The translations under genes were made by a program, and so were the position numbers. Below are positions 33,628-46,559 of a stretch of 64,000 bases of DNA, one piece after another. Where the stretch lies: positions 4,432,694-4,496,693 of the forward strand of contig NC_079369.1 in assembly GCF_021018895.1 (NCBI RefSeq), read 5' to 3'. Source of the stretch: Seriola aureovittata (lineage: Eukaryota > Chordata > Actinopteri > Carangiformes > Carangidae). Positions within the stretch are counted from its first letter, which is position 1. Every line of letters begins with the position of its first letter. The notes under the pieces were generated by a model that saw nothing but the letters and a program-made list of their open reading frames with translations, was not told the origin of the DNA and did not search any database.

Positions 33628-33980
33628 CCTGTTTATTGTCAGCGAGGGCGGCAAGTCACGTTTGTCTAATACATTCATCCCAACTCCAGCTGTAGTTATT
33701 ACGTTTGTCCTCATGATGGTAACACAGTTGGAAAATTGTGCTCTAATTTGTCTCAGCGGCCATCTCTCCGCGGACACGCTCTTCCCTCCCACCGCGGAGC
33801 AGGCCTGGCCCTCGGCATTCAATTTGTAGCACTTTCCAAAGTATGGATCTCCCCCTCTTGCCCTCCAGTCTTAAGGACGGCGAACATCAGATGCAGATAT
33901 CACTCGAGCATACAGAGGGCCGATGTCAAAGATTATGCAAAACTGCAGGCACGATTCTCCTGTTTACACCCAATTCTATA

Positions 33981-34480
33981 ACTTATGTGTCTGCTCGTGA
34001 GGGCTGTAATTAAAGAGATAAAACAGGGTTTGAGGGCTGGATGGGGTAGAAAGTGGAGCTAACAGAATAAAAGAAATGACCTCAGGATAGTGAAGACGGA
34101 AAAGAAAGCACACATCTCTAACTGACCACTCATGCTCCATCAGAATCATATTTTTTCCACTTCATGCTTGGTTTGCCAATGAACCTTTTCCCCCTCTGTA
34201 AACAAAACACATATTTGCACAGAAAATTACATATACAAGAAGATGTGCGCTTTACACTTAATGCTTTGGACACCGCGGCTTCTCCAAATGGAGCAAAACA
34301 AGGGCCTTTATATCTAGTTACGGACAAAGTGCACTTCAGCATGGCTAAGTGGTTTTTAGAGGGGGTAGGGACGGAGGTGGAGTCAAGATCCGTCTTGACA
34401 TTTTCTTGCACCGCGATTCTGTAGGATAGAAAATTCAAAGACAGATGTGAATACTTACAGAGACAAGCTTTAAAGAGCAT
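33981..34480. promoter_or_regulatory. Possible conserved non-coding block
   Basis: Unique complex sequence with GTAATTAAAG (34007) and long accidental frames on both strands (34164-34424 plus, 34480-34130 minus) that lack domain likeness. Confidence 0.25.
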
Positions 34481-35250
34481 TAAACAAATACACTTTGGAA
34501 TTCAAACCAAAGGGTGTCACAAATGCATTTCTTGAAACAACCGCAGTGGGAGACTCGGTTAAAAATTTTGATGTTTATAGGTTATAATGTGGCCTCCTTG
34601 TTGAGCAGTCTGGGATGTTGCTGGAACACATGGCACAACAACTGCAATGGAATCACATCTGACATGTATATATTCCAACTACATTTTATAAATAGCTTAA
34701 TAAATGTTAAGCTCTCGCACACCACAATACTATTACTGTGGAAATAAATGAAAGGAGACATTAGCCCTCTGTCTCCTCGGCACACAAAGAGAAGAGAGTC
34801 AGTAGGTAGGTATCCTTGCATCTAATATGGAAGGTTAGAGATGAAAGAAACCTGAACACCCAGATGGGAGAGAGTCTGCTCATTAAACTCAAATCCTTAA
34901 AAAGCTAAGTAAAGAAACAAAGTTCTGCACGTGTACCCTCTAAAAGGAGAAACGCGCTCACTTTCCAACATTTCCTCTCAGCGTCAGACAGCAGTGAAAG
35001 AGCCAGTGATGGGAAAAGGTCAATTAGCTTATTAGGGCCTATTCAGGTAAAGGTGGTTTCATGCTGTTGACATGTAATATTCCTTCCCCCCGTCTCGGAT
35101 CCGACTCTGTGCTTACACTCGGTAACATTTGCAATTCACACTAAAAGGTAAATGTGAAGCCTGCAGTCCAGCAGGCAGACAGATGTTGAAGACGAGGATA
35201 AATGGATGACTAGATTGGGACTGAATTGAATAAAAGTAAGCATGCTACAC
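34481..35250. other. Non-coding stretch
   Basis: Short frames on both strands. Nothing recognised. Confidence 0.4.
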
Positions 35251-35254
35251 TTTA

Positions 35255-35590
35255 ATAGGTTTCTTATTAATATTACAGTAAAACATAAAATCACAAAGTA
35301 TTTGTCTCACAAACATTTAAAATTAGCCCCTTACAGGTTATTTGAAGCTGCATGCTAACTAGCTAGCCTCACAGTTTACCAAAACTAGCGACTTACTTAT
35401 ACAGAATTATACATATTATTATATGCACTGATTCAAATATGACTGAAAACAACAGTAAAGATCACAGTGTAAATGCAAATGAAGAAAAGTTCGGAAGCTG
35501 ATCGTCTGAGGTCGCTCACATTATATTAGATTGATAAAAAATGTGCCTTTTACAGTGTATGTCAGTCTGAATGTATGGCATCATTTTACT
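35255..35590 (+). repeat. Tandem duplication, unit 1
   Basis: Shares with the next unit, in order: GTATTTGT-TCACAAACAT (35298), TTGAA-CTGCA-GCTAACTAG (about 35341-35361), CCTCAC-GTTTAC, ACATATTATTATA, GATCACAGTGTAAATGC and CTGAATGTATGGC (35567). Offsets between units vary from 315 to 339 bases because of indels. It includes a POU octamer ATGCAAAT (35473-35480). Confidence 0.8.
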
Positions 35591-35925
35591 GCTCACTACA
35601 TATTATCACAATGTATTTGTATCACAAACATGTCACCATGCCAAATGAATCACTTACAGGTATTTGAAACTGCACGCTAACTAGCCAGCCTCACGGTTTA
35701 CTAGTGACTCAGATGGATTAATTATGCATAATTATACATAAAATTACACATATTATTATACGCACCAATATCGAATATAATTGAAAACAAAAATGATGGA
35801 TCACAGTGTAAATGCGAGTGGAAAAGACTGTAAGCTAACTAACTGCTATTAACTATTCAAAATGTGCCGTGTACAGTAAATACAGTGTCAATCTGAATGT
35901 ATGGCGTCGTTTCACCGCTCGCTCG
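35591..35925 (+). repeat. Tandem duplication, unit 2
   Basis: A diverged direct copy of the preceding unit: GTATTTGT at 35613, ATCACAGTGTAAATGC at 35800, CTGAATGTATGGC at 35893. The octamer of unit 1 is changed here (ATGCGAGT). Confidence 0.8.
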
Positions 35926-36855
35926 TCTCCGTACCAGCCACAGGACAACCACTGAAATCCACGGTTCATACCTCAACACACCGGGAATAAATAGTGGCAG
36001 GGTGAAGAAAAGATAAAAAAAATAAAATAAAAAAAAAACACACAATTGGAAAAATACCTGCTGGCATGGGCTGCAGAGAGGTCAGCTCATTGATAGTGCT
36101 GGCCTGTCAACTGTGTTCTTTTTGAAACAAGTCCAGTCTCAGGGGTCACTGCAGGGTAGCCACTGCCCGCCAACATTTGTGTTACTTTTCAGCGCCAGCC
36201 CCCGAAACTCACACTTGAGACGATCTTTACAGCTTTCCCGTTTGCTAAGTAAGTCATTGCTTCGTGTGTATGTTTTTATCATTATTATTATAATAATTAT
36301 AATTTAAACTGGAAAAATGTCCCACCCTGTATCACTTATGGTCAGTTTATTTCATAACACACTATAACATACTGTTTTAGTTTTGCTTTGGTGACGCTCC
36401 AATTTCCCAGCGTGGGATAAAAGAAAGTTATTAAGCATCTTATTGTATTCCTTGTTGCAGATGTCCTACCTCTGTGATCACAATTTGAGCATAGATTAGC
36501 AGGCATTATTTCACCATTAGAGGTGTTTTTGTTTCAAGTGTTAATGACGAGACACCGGAATCAATATAAGCTGCGGCTTACTCCATTTAAAACAAGCTTT
36601 CTGGCACATTACAACCTCCAGTATCATGTTGTTATGATATGTTCCAGCGTGTTTCTATTCCTCCAGTGTTTTAGGGAGGAAAAACTGGGTTTTTAAGGAA
36701 GATGTCATCTTAATATAGATGTTGTTGTGCTGCTCCTGCTATGGGATTTAACACTAACGCAGGCAGCCAGGGCCTGCTCCATCACAACGTCTTCCTTTAA
36801 TGAACAGTGAAACGCTCCATTGACCAGGAGAGGGGAGGGCGCTGGTTTGAGATCA
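35926..36855. other. Non-coding stretch
   Basis: Contains an A-rich run (36015-36040) and an ATT/TAA palindromic patch (36279-36304) that can form a hairpin. 36390-36560 is unique and enhancer-like. Confidence 0.4.
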
Positions 36856-37185
36856 CAGCAGATCTGTCTACAACGCTAATGATCATTGCGGTTAAATTCA
36901 ACTAATTAGCCACATGCATGCCTGCTGAATTTGCTGCTGGTTTCAGATATGCGACAAGAAACACTGAGCTGGTGGTTTCAAACGCGGGAGACATCTTGAA
37001 GTGCAAAAAAAGATTTCCCCCAAAGGCTCCCGTGGCCGTGTTCATGGCACCCAATATAAGTTAAAGACATTCTCATGCTTATGAGAGAGAGCAGGCAGTG
37101 TAATTTAAATTCTGTTGACATTTACTGTCAAGGAGTATTAATTCACAGGCATCCTCTGCTGCATGGGCTTACTCAGCACCAGCGG
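36856..37185. promoter_or_regulatory. Possible conserved non-coding block
   Basis: Unique sequence with GCTAATGATCATT, CAACTAATTAGCC (36899-36911), GTAATTTAAATTC and AGTATTAATTCAC cores; no repeat or coding explanation. Confidence 0.35.
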
Positions 37186-37555
37186 CCGCAGGCTCTGGAG
37201 AAAGACATGCTCCCTTTACTGTACTCTTAACAGATTCCCCCTCAGACTGTTGCTGTGATCGGAGGCACACAACCCCCAACCCATAGGTCACAACGGCAAA
37301 ACGCAGGGATATAGCCCGGTGGAATGTCATTTATACACGTTGTGTCCTCTAAGCACAGAGACACCTTCAGACTGCATTTCAGGGGATGTGCCTCTCTCAT
37401 CATCCCCGTGTCACAACAGAGAAGATCCCACATTTCTTCAGTGCTCCACTTACAGGAAAAAAAAAAAAAATATCAACCCAGTTTGCTTCGTGTGAGATCT
37501 ATTTCTGGTCAAACTATGACTATTATCTGGCTAAGCATCACAGCAGTTTCAGGAT

Positions 37556-37575
37556 GGGGGGGGTGGGGGGGGGGG
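37556..37575 (+). repeat. Interrupted poly-G tract
   Basis: Eight G, one T, eleven G on the + strand. Confidence 0.9.
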
Positions 37576-39483
37576 TAAGCAAAAAACACCTCTATTAAGA
37601 CTTAACTGCTGGTATCTGCTCTATAAGTCTTCCTGCAATTCATGTAAGGGCATCATATTTCTTCAAAGGAGGAGGTGGTTCAATTAGATTTGACCTGATT
37701 TGATTTCTTAAAAAAAAAAAAAACACCACAAGCGGATCGATTCCTTTAGCTCATCTTGTTCCTGTTTACTATTCCGTTTTCATTTACTTCTTTCATCAGA
37801 CTTTTCTTAAACTCACATTTATGTGCAGCTACGACACAAAATGTATTCATATGCTCCTTAAAGTGCAGTTTTCCATGTGCGCATGTACATTTAACCGTTG
37901 AAATAAAGTCTATTGGACAAGGCTTGTGCTTGGTTTGGCTTCTAGCAATGACACAACCTTGAGTGAATAATGCAGTCCTAATCAGCACATGATCGGGGGC
38001 TAAAAACCTGAGGGGAACATCAGAAGCCTTTAAATGTAAAACAGAACAATTACTTATTTGCGCAGGGCTAATATATAATTGACTATATTTAAGGACATGT
38101 GTATTATGTCTGGAAAAGAAAACATTTTGGAAATAATCAAAGAGCGTGGAAAAATACAGCAGCTTTACTAATATGTGCTGCAGTGAGAAGCTTCTGCCTC
38201 TTCAGCCATTGTGTATTTTCACATTTAAATGTCTGGATTTGCCAGGAAACGGGGAAATACTAAAAGCTTAAGCTGCCAAAAGCTCATTTTAAACTATCAA
38301 TGGTAATTTTAATACTTGAATTAAGAGACGTCTGTAAATAAGCCGTGTTTTTAGCAGTGAATTGTGACCTAAATGGAGGATTAAACTGTGTATAACAGAG
38401 CCTTTAACTGCCTGTGCTGGAGCTGTGACAGGTCCTTGGGAGATACACAGAGACTGCTTGCAACACATGTCATATATCATAGCTTCAATCTGTACCCCAA
38501 CCACTACCTGCAAGCTACAAATGTGCACTTCTCCTGTCATTTCTGCAGAGACAGATCAGGAAGGGGGGGGTCGGGAGCTAAAAACCAAATAGCTTTGCAT
38601 TGTTTGTTTTTGTGTCTAGCCTACATTGTTTGAATCTGGGAGAAAAAGGAATGCTGTGATTTGAAAACATAACCATCCATTTATGTTTTCTACCAGAATG
38701 ATGCCTCTGGACTATCACGAACGCTAAGAAGTATTATGCAAGTATAGTTGTGAGGAACACAGTTAACATGCGTGTTGAAGTGTGTTTTTTTGAAATTCAG
38801 AAAAGCTGCTGGCCCTGACCTGCTGCACAGATTCATGCAAAGATGATCCGGGGACGCGTTCGTAGTCATGCGGGCTATACAGTTTCATTCTGAGACTCGT
38901 ATTCTTAAACACCAATTTTCCAATTCATCTGCTAATGTTATTAACACCAGCATCACTGGGAGATGTATGTGTTTCTGTGAAAACGCATGGAAGATTTGAC
39001 GTTTCAGTCAAAAATGGCTTCAACATCATCGGGTTAATATCAGGAACTTTATCACACCTGAATGTGAAATGGATTTAGATTCTCATGAATTGTAAGCTAT
39101 TTTTAAAAGGAAAACACCGACCGTCTCCAGCGCTCCCTCAGACGTGGAGCTTATGCATCACTTTGCTTGTGCTTATGCTTTTTGGCTGAAGGGAAACAGC
39201 AGAAATTGTTTTCTAGCTGATGTAATTTCTTGTGCTTTTGTGTTAACTTTCGTAACGCGTGATAAACAAACCCATATGCACGGCAGTGATTCAGCTGTTT
39301 TTATGCTAGTGCCATCAGAGTCTTCAAAGGCTGCGGTGAGATTGCATACTCATTATAGGACGTCATAGGATGCCAGTTTATTAGGAACTAGGAATGCAGT
39401 GATAAAGCTACTATATGTATCTGGATTTGGATTTGTACCTGAACTGGGCGGGTCTACACTACAGTTGTTTAAATTGTCTTTAT
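37576..39483. other. Non-coding stretch, nothing recognised
   Basis: An A13 run near 37711-37723. Short frames in both directions without family likeness. Confidence 0.4.
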
Positions 39484-39739
39484 CAGTGGTTTTCAAACTT
39501 TTTCACATCAAGAACCCTTAAACTGACACAAATTAGACCATGGACCCCCATTTGATAAGATCATTTTGCTTTTAGATGTTCTATTACAGAAAGTGTATGA
39601 AGCAGACAGATGACCAAAATAGTCATACATTCTGTCATTGTGTCACTTAAAATAAATTATTCCCCTTTTTTTCTGGGGACCCCTAGGAACCCCCTCAAGG
39701 ACCTCTGGGGGTCCCTGGACCCCACTCTGAGAACCACTG
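39484..39739 (+). mobile_element. Short non-autonomous hAT element (Charlie/MER5-like)
   Basis: The 256-base element begins CAGTGGTTTTCAAACTTTTT and ends TGAGAACCACTG, inverted termini with the CAGTGGTTNTCAA signature of hAT-Charlie-type elements. Next to the ends are 8-base sequences GTCTTTAT (39476-39483) and GTCTATAC (39740-39747), 6 of 8 identical, as expected for an old hAT target-site duplication. Inner subterminal 'GGGGTCCCTGGACCCC'-type blocks are also typical. No transposase is encoded, so it would have been moved by a transposase made elsewhere. Confidence 0.85.
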
Positions 39740-39747
39740 GTCTATAC

Positions 39748-42530
39748 TACTTTATGTCCTGTGATATATTGTTTTCTACAGCCATTTATCCTCATCATAT
39801 AAATAGGTTTAATTGCTGACAAAAATGATACAAAATAACACCATAGTTTAACCTAAATTAATCAATCAATAAAGCACCATCAGTGTTCGAGTCCCACCTT
39901 CAAAAACAAACAAAAGAAGGTCTAAACTGAGTGTAAATAACAACAGGAAATACAACAGGAAACTCTGACAGTGGGAAAATACAAGTCAGAGTTACATGAT
40001 CTGCATTATGAAAAGTATAAGGTGGGGTCAAATGTCTATGATTAAAAAATAACAACGTGGGTGGAGGTGTGAGACTGTGCAGGTCTCGGTCTGACTGACT
40101 GACCATGAAGAACATGAGAAAAATGGGAAAACTATTCACAACAACCTGAAAAAGCTTTGCATGCAGAGATCCTCCCAAACCTCAGCTTGTCAGTTTTCCC
40201 TCAAAACAGGACAAGTAGTAAATCTAGTGAGCAGTCTCATACAAACATCACAATCCTACTTAATGAGATGGTGCTGATTCAACTTTAAGGTCATCTTGAA
40301 CGCACTAGGTGAGGGTGGTGGTGCTGTTGAACTGCATGTTGGGAGGTGTTTCTAAAATTTTGTCCACCACATTTATATCAATAAGGGTAGACTTCAGCGG
40401 ATATTAGAAAATAAAATGAGTTGTGTGAGAATTGGGTGTTCAGAGAACTTTATATTTTTGAATGTGTCACATTTTAAATCAGTAATATGTTTACACGAAT
40501 GTTCCTGACAATTACCCAAAAAGGTCTCAGGTTAGTTTGTGATATTGCTCAACAGTGTAATTCACTGCTACCGAGCGTATCGGACACCAACTGTGCCAGC
40601 AAATTAAATCATTCACTACCCAATCATACCACTCGAGCTTCAAGTGCAATATGAGTCACACTGAAAATCTAAATCTTTTTTTTTGGTAGTCCCAACACCT
40701 GCCAGTTGACTTAACTTGGTGGATAAACAATTTTTTTCTCCTTTTTCTCACTTGGTATCCAATCATCATGCGGCGCTGCAGCAAATCAAATGGGCATGAG
40801 GAAGGAGAGCAAATACACCTTGTTTCTGCGGAAGAGCCTTGGCTGGGTGAACAGGTGGTATAGCTGAATACCAATGCAACTTCAGAGAGGAAATGCAGCA
40901 GGGCTAAATCCCACATTGCAATGACTAATTTGTTTCCAAATAAGCATTTAAGATCACTAAACTAAATCAGGAGAGAAAAATACATTGGAGAAAAATTTGC
41001 ATTTGTGAGAATGTAATTAAAGAGAAGGCTCTCAGTGTGTAGTAAATCAGTTTTTACTGCTCTCTTGAATTAAACAGAAATGAAGGGCCCAGGTGGTGAA
41101 TTTCATGCAGGTATTTTCACTAAGCTTTGTACTGTTTAAATTTTTACTGAATGCTTTTAAAAAGACGGTTCTGTCTATCTGTCTATATATTTTGTTGCAC
41201 TCTCTGCTCAGAGCACCTTCATGAGTGTTTCTTCACATTAATTAGAAAAACTACAATGTTTTTCCCTTTTTTTTTGATCAATTCTTTATTTAGAAAGACC
41301 ACAGAGAACATAAATTGTACAACCAACATTTTCTCATCGTTTTTAATGGGTTTTTTTTTTCTTTTTGGAGTGTTAGTTATACTTGGACCAGCCAAAACTT
41401 CTTCAAGGCAGACTGGGCAACACAGTGACTCGGTATCGGAAAGTGAAAACACAGTCCAGTGGGGCTAGCTGCTCAGTATGCTCACTTCAGTAGAAGAAAA
41501 AAAGTGATAGAAATAGAATCAAGAGTTAGCATCGACGTTGCTTTCCACTGCTGGAGACTTGCTCTTGGTGATTATGAAGTATGGATGAAGTTTGATGCTG
41601 AACTTGTAATATTTCTTACTCTTTAATCCTGGTTTTATGGAAAGAATGTATTGTTACCAAAGCTGCATGGTGCATGTTTATCAGGAGCCTAGGTCAGCAG
41701 CTTTGTGGTGGTAATCATTATAACTTACAAAGCGTAGACTGAGCGAGGAGAGTGGTAAGATGCCAAAAAGTTTGGAAGTCAGGACGTTTTTGAATGCTAA
41801 TATAACAACACTCATTATTAGAGCCTTGGTTGCCTACTGCACATATCACAGTGTTGCATTATGGAACAATTAGCTGCAGCTAACAGGCCATTTACTCATT
41901 TCAGAGTATAAATTGACAAAAAGTGATAAAGAGATTCTCTGACTGTGACACTAAACATCATATTATGTATCAAGACAATTTCTTGGCTTGAGATCTCTTG
42001 CTTCCATTTTTTTTTTTTTTCGCTAGTTCTTACTTGGCTTTATTACAACACCTCAGGATACAGGACAAGTGCTCTGTAATTTGTTAGCAGTTAAATTACT
42101 TGGCGAGGTTGATGTTGACCACGAAACTTTTACTTTTTACAAAGATGGATCAAATGACCAAGTTCTAAAAAGACTGAAAACTCAACATCCCACACACAGA
42201 CAATATGTTCTGGGTCATTTAAATGTCAAAAGCTTTAAGATACTCTAGCTGGCGTCTGTAGAGCACATGTTCCATAGATAATCACACTGCAAGTTGGCTA
42301 TGATGCTTGCCACTCTCTAACATGCAAGTCGTAGCGGTCCAGTCTGAGTATCTCCATTTGTTCTGATTAAATTCTGTGCTTCATTACCTTTCTGGTTTCA
42401 AGCTTTGGAAGAGAGCCATTCATACTGTATGTTATAAGAGTGCCACACAATTAAACCTTATGTCTTAGCGACGACTAAGAACATCTAGATTGTTAAATCA
42501 CTGGTGTTTCCCTTTAAAAAAATAATCAAT
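39748..42530. other. Non-coding stretch, nothing recognised
   Basis: AT-rich unique DNA with T runs (41267-41275, 41348-41357, 42008-42020). Short frames at 40656-40916 and 41151-41468 do not look like genes. Confidence 0.4.
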
Positions 42531-42910
42531 AAAAAAAATGCAGTGCCTGTGCAGGATGGACTATTTTTTATTTTAATTAAAGGTTTGAGTGACGCCGTGA
42601 TCATCTTGTGCCAGAAAACTTTCATTTCGTGAAAATCTAATCTGATCTCTGCCACGGAGAACGAGCAGGCTCATGCTGGCTTCTTAACTGCTGACACTGC
42701 CGGTCAACGAGATGATTTTTTTCCTTCTCCACGTGTGTTTCTCAACTTGAAAAGGAGAGCATTGGCAGTGCTTAAATTGGTGGCATTTTGTGGTCTTTAA
42801 AGAAAGGGGACTCATTAAAACTAACCCAGACAAGCCTTCAAGTTTCCTCCATCATTAGCCAATGTAACAGCAGATAAGAGAAGTATAATTATAGATCTGG
42901 GTAACTTGTG
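42531..42910. promoter_or_regulatory. Possible conserved non-coding block
   Basis: Unique sequence with TTTTAATTAAAGG (42571-42583) and TATAATTATAG. No repeat likeness. Confidence 0.25.
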
Positions 42911-45289
42911 TTGTCAATTCAAAAGTGATGGAGCTGCATAATCCCCAACCTTGTAATATGACCCTCCACCCTGCAGCGTCATGCCTGTTTTAATGAGTGT
43001 TAGCCTGAGCAGACGTACACTCTCTCCTCATAGTATGCATGATATTACTTCTGTTGTAAATCACCCACTGCTCATCTTGTCACTTTCATGTCTTGCTACC
43101 TGCAAGTCATTTGTTTAATATGACTTACATTATATTGTAAATAAATTTGAATGAGATATTGTAACTGTGGGTATCCACTGCAAGTATACAGGCAACAAGA
43201 GTAACAGCTGGTGTGATGCCGTGGTCTAATGGGATCCAAAGGAAAAGTTCACGTCTTACTTGTTGTCATTTCTTGGATTTTGACTTAATGTAAAATCTCC
43301 ACCGCCTCCTCTGAACAGTGAACAGTGTTCATAACAGGCAATGAAAAAATAATCAATTCAAAATCAGTGTGGCTGTTACCTCTGCCGAGAGTTGAAGACA
43401 ATATAGACACACCTTAAGGTGCAGTACCATTTATAACCACTACATGCTCCAACTACACTGGATACTTTTTAAAAGGTTTGAAAAGTCTGTCTTTATTTTA
43501 TTCCACAATACAGTCAGATGATAATGGTTGATTGTACTCTTTATTGGTTTTGTTATGTGGTATCTTGGTGAATTATTCTTCCATTACAGTTATTAAGTTG
43601 TAAAACATGTTTGCTTGATTTGCAACAAAAGCGCTTTGTTGAAGGTTGAGGAATAGTTGTGGTTTTGGTTAAAGGTGAAGTAAACACAGTGTGTTTCATG
43701 TTTCAAGTCACTGTCAGCTTTTTAAATATTTCAAGAACACAGTCTTTCCTGAACCTTAATTAAGACCCGGGTGCCTGAATAAAACCATAAAATAATGCCG
43801 CTGTGATTTAGTTGCTATGAAGAGATGTTGTAGGGAAAGGACCTGTGAGCCATTCTGAAACTCAGCAGATAAGTTCATTTAAAAACATTTCCTAATTGAT
43901 GATAAGAAGCAATTATAGCATTTAATTTCTCCCAAAATATACTTACTCTTGCAAACTGCCGGTATATAAAAGTAAAGCCAGGGTTGGAAAGTGAAGGTAC
44001 AGCAGTGAGTTCATGTGTGGACAGAAATATAAATATAACCCCAGTCGGAGAAGCTGTCCCGCTCACTGAGTGATCCATACAAGGTATCATCTATTCAAGT
44101 AGTTATTACATTCATATAAATACTAATAACAACATGTCACTGTGTTCCATTTTGATCAGAAGTTTAAGTTCTGAAGTAGCTATTTTTAAAGAACATGGTT
44201 TGGATCAATTGAGCACTTTGGGCACATGACTTTACTTTAAATAGCTTTAGAGTCAGTGCTCCATTGGGAGCTACTCATGAACATTTGTTGAAAGGAAATA
44301 GAAATTATTATAGGACAGATAATTTAAATATACAAATAAAAAAGCTTAATTATTTGGCCAGTATCACACCTAATGATCCTTTAATTACAGCCGATCTAAG
44401 TTATTTCCTCACATAATTTGGGAAACGCTAAGCATGATTAAACATTCGAGGATACGGCTCAAGTAGGCATTTTACCATAAAATTGCAGTCACCCGCCCCC
44501 CCCTCTGAAAACACATCAAAAAGAGAGGAAAAAAGGAGCTACACAGTAGTGCCACACATGTGGTCAAGGGTTTAAAAAATTAGCAATGCTCAACTGGAAC
44601 GGAAGTAGCTTGCCGTGACTGCCGCAGCAGAGTTCCTCTAATCATATGTAACATCTACCTTTGGAACGTAGCGGAGGGAGTTTACAATAAGCTTAACCCC
44701 TACTTTTATATTGCACTCAGCAGGTTTCCCCCTCCATGTTGGGCACTTTGAACACTATTTTGTTATTCTGACTTCACTTGGTTTAATAATCCGCAGTTCC
44801 CTGTTTTTTTTTTTTTTTTCTAAACTCTACCTCACAGGCCTTTGATGTTTTGTGGAATACACACCAGCCGCTTTAGTGTTTGACGGGTTAACTCTGGAAA
44901 ACATTTCATAGCGAGTTTAAGTTTTCATTCATTTCTAAGCATCGCTAAAAAAATTTAAGTGGAAGGACAGAAGCGTGAAAACTAAGTGTTTTGTAAGGTC
45001 ATGGAAGGTAATTTGTTGACGGTGAGAGAGTAGGGGAATTAGGAAAGTTCCCTCCCACTGACCCATTTGATATCGCACAACAGAGGCTGTTTGAGAATTT
45101 GGCAGCCGCCGTGATGCGGCGCATTTAGCGCGGGTCGAACTTTCAGGAGGTCCGTGGAAACGTGGGAAGAGAGAGCTGGAAAGTGGATGTGAATGAATTG
45201 AACCCTGTACATAATTCTGTGTCAATGGCCTCCTCTGTCCCCGCAACTGAGGACTGAGAAAGAGACAGGGTTCGATTGCTCAATATTCA
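42911..45289. other. Non-coding stretch, nothing recognised
   Basis: A T15-type run near 44804-44819 and a C run near 44497-44503. A 103-codon minus frame (45246-44935) has no family likeness. Confidence 0.4.
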
Positions 45290-45440
45290 TCTACATTTTT
45301 TCCCCTGGATGGGCACAATATGGCGGGCTTAATTAACTTCTCTCAAAGGTGAAGCAGTGCGCACCATCTGCTGTGAGACAATCACATTTGTATGCTTCTC
45401 TGAATAATCCCGTTACTCTATTAAAGCAAAGCAGTACGCG
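45290..45440. promoter_or_regulatory. Possible conserved non-coding element
   Basis: Compact unique block: GCACAATATGGCGGGCTTAA (45312-45331) running into TTAATTAAC, then CTCAAAGG and a CACCATCTGCTG E-box. YY1-like ATGGCGG is at 45318. Confidence 0.35.
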
Positions 45441-45669
45441 AGGAGAGAGGAGTCTGGGTAGAAAAATACAAAACTTCTCAATCAGATATCACTTTGAAAA
45501 CCTTTTAAATTGCTGAATGTGGTTTTTTTTTGGGGATGTTTTTTTCACTTCATACATTTATCTTCCAAGCAAAAGACGGAAAAAAGGTTGGTGACGATTT
45601 TACATAAAGCATGAAAATAAGCATCGTTGTTCATCTCAGACGCATTTCTCTGATAACGCGTACGTGTTT

Positions 45670-45840
45670 ATGGAGAGACAATTTAAATTCTTTAATATAT
45701 CTGAAGGACCACACATCGCAATCAAGGGCCTGCTGAACTTGCCCTAAAGCCGGGTCATTATTTGATCTTTGTGCATCTTAATCTGATTATCTCATTGTGG
45801 AGGTAAACTTCAGACTCAATCTTGTTAGCAGCTGGCCAAG
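45670..45840. promoter_or_regulatory. Possible conserved non-coding element
   Basis: Unique block with CAATTTAAATTC, CTTTAATATATC and CTGATTATCTC cores and AGCCGGGTCATTATTTG. No coding frame covers it. Confidence 0.3.
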
Positions 45841-46559
45841 ATGGATTACGACGCCAGTGAGGTGGAAAATGAACTGAGCAGTTCAGCTTTGGCCTTGCTC
45901 TCTTTCAAGATACTCACCACCACTACTTCAACTCCTTCTGCTTTTCTTTCTGCTGGCCCTTCAAACGAGATATTATCCTCAGGAAAAGCATTGCCACCCC
46001 CTCCCCACACCTCCTTCCCCACACACCCCCTTTCTTTATCTCTGATGCTTTAACTAAGTGAGGACAATGGCAAAAAAAAAAAAAATCCTGACCTCTCTTA
46101 TGCATTCAGATTTTCAGACACACCGTGTTATGAGGAGGTGGTAAAGTGGCTAAAACCTTAACTCCACAAAAAGACGAATCTCGCCCTGAAAGGCTTAAAT
46201 TCTAAGACTTTGTGTTTCAGCTGTTGTTGAACCATTTTGACCAAAACACGAAGTAACCCGATAGGTCGAGAGAGGTATGCGTTGCCTCGATTCTCATCTT
46301 AAATGAAGAGGGTTGGTTTTTTGCCTTTTCTTTTTTTTTTTTCCCTCCTTAAATTATGCAAATGCCTTAGATGTGTGGTCCCGCTTAAGACACTCAGTTT
46401 TGCTTGTGGTCTTATTGCGGTATTGAGTGCCTTTACAGTGAATGCACACCACAGTCCACAGCACAAAAAGTCCCCCTAAAGGCTGAAAGGAGTTCAAAGC
46501 ATTCAAAAGACAAAAAGGACTAAGCTGGGATTTTTTTATGTACACTGAAAAGAAGAATA
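45841..46559. other. Non-coding stretch with octamer
   Basis: The 70-codon frame from 45841 becomes low-complexity Ser/Pro/His and is not supported. A perfect octamer in ATTATGCAAATG lies at 46356-46363. Confidence 0.35.

Larger units (their letters stand above)
32451..33980. other. Non-coding stretch with CpG-rich patches
   Basis: Patches of CpG at 32870-33130 and 33750-33920, a poly-G run and a CCCA tract. The many overlapping frames are not protein-like. Confidence 0.4.

Noticed and set aside
43213..43260. tRNA-like A box (TGGTCTAATGG)
   Set aside because: No B box (GGTTCGANNCC) at the right distance and no cloverleaf; neither a tRNA nor a tRNA-derived SINE.
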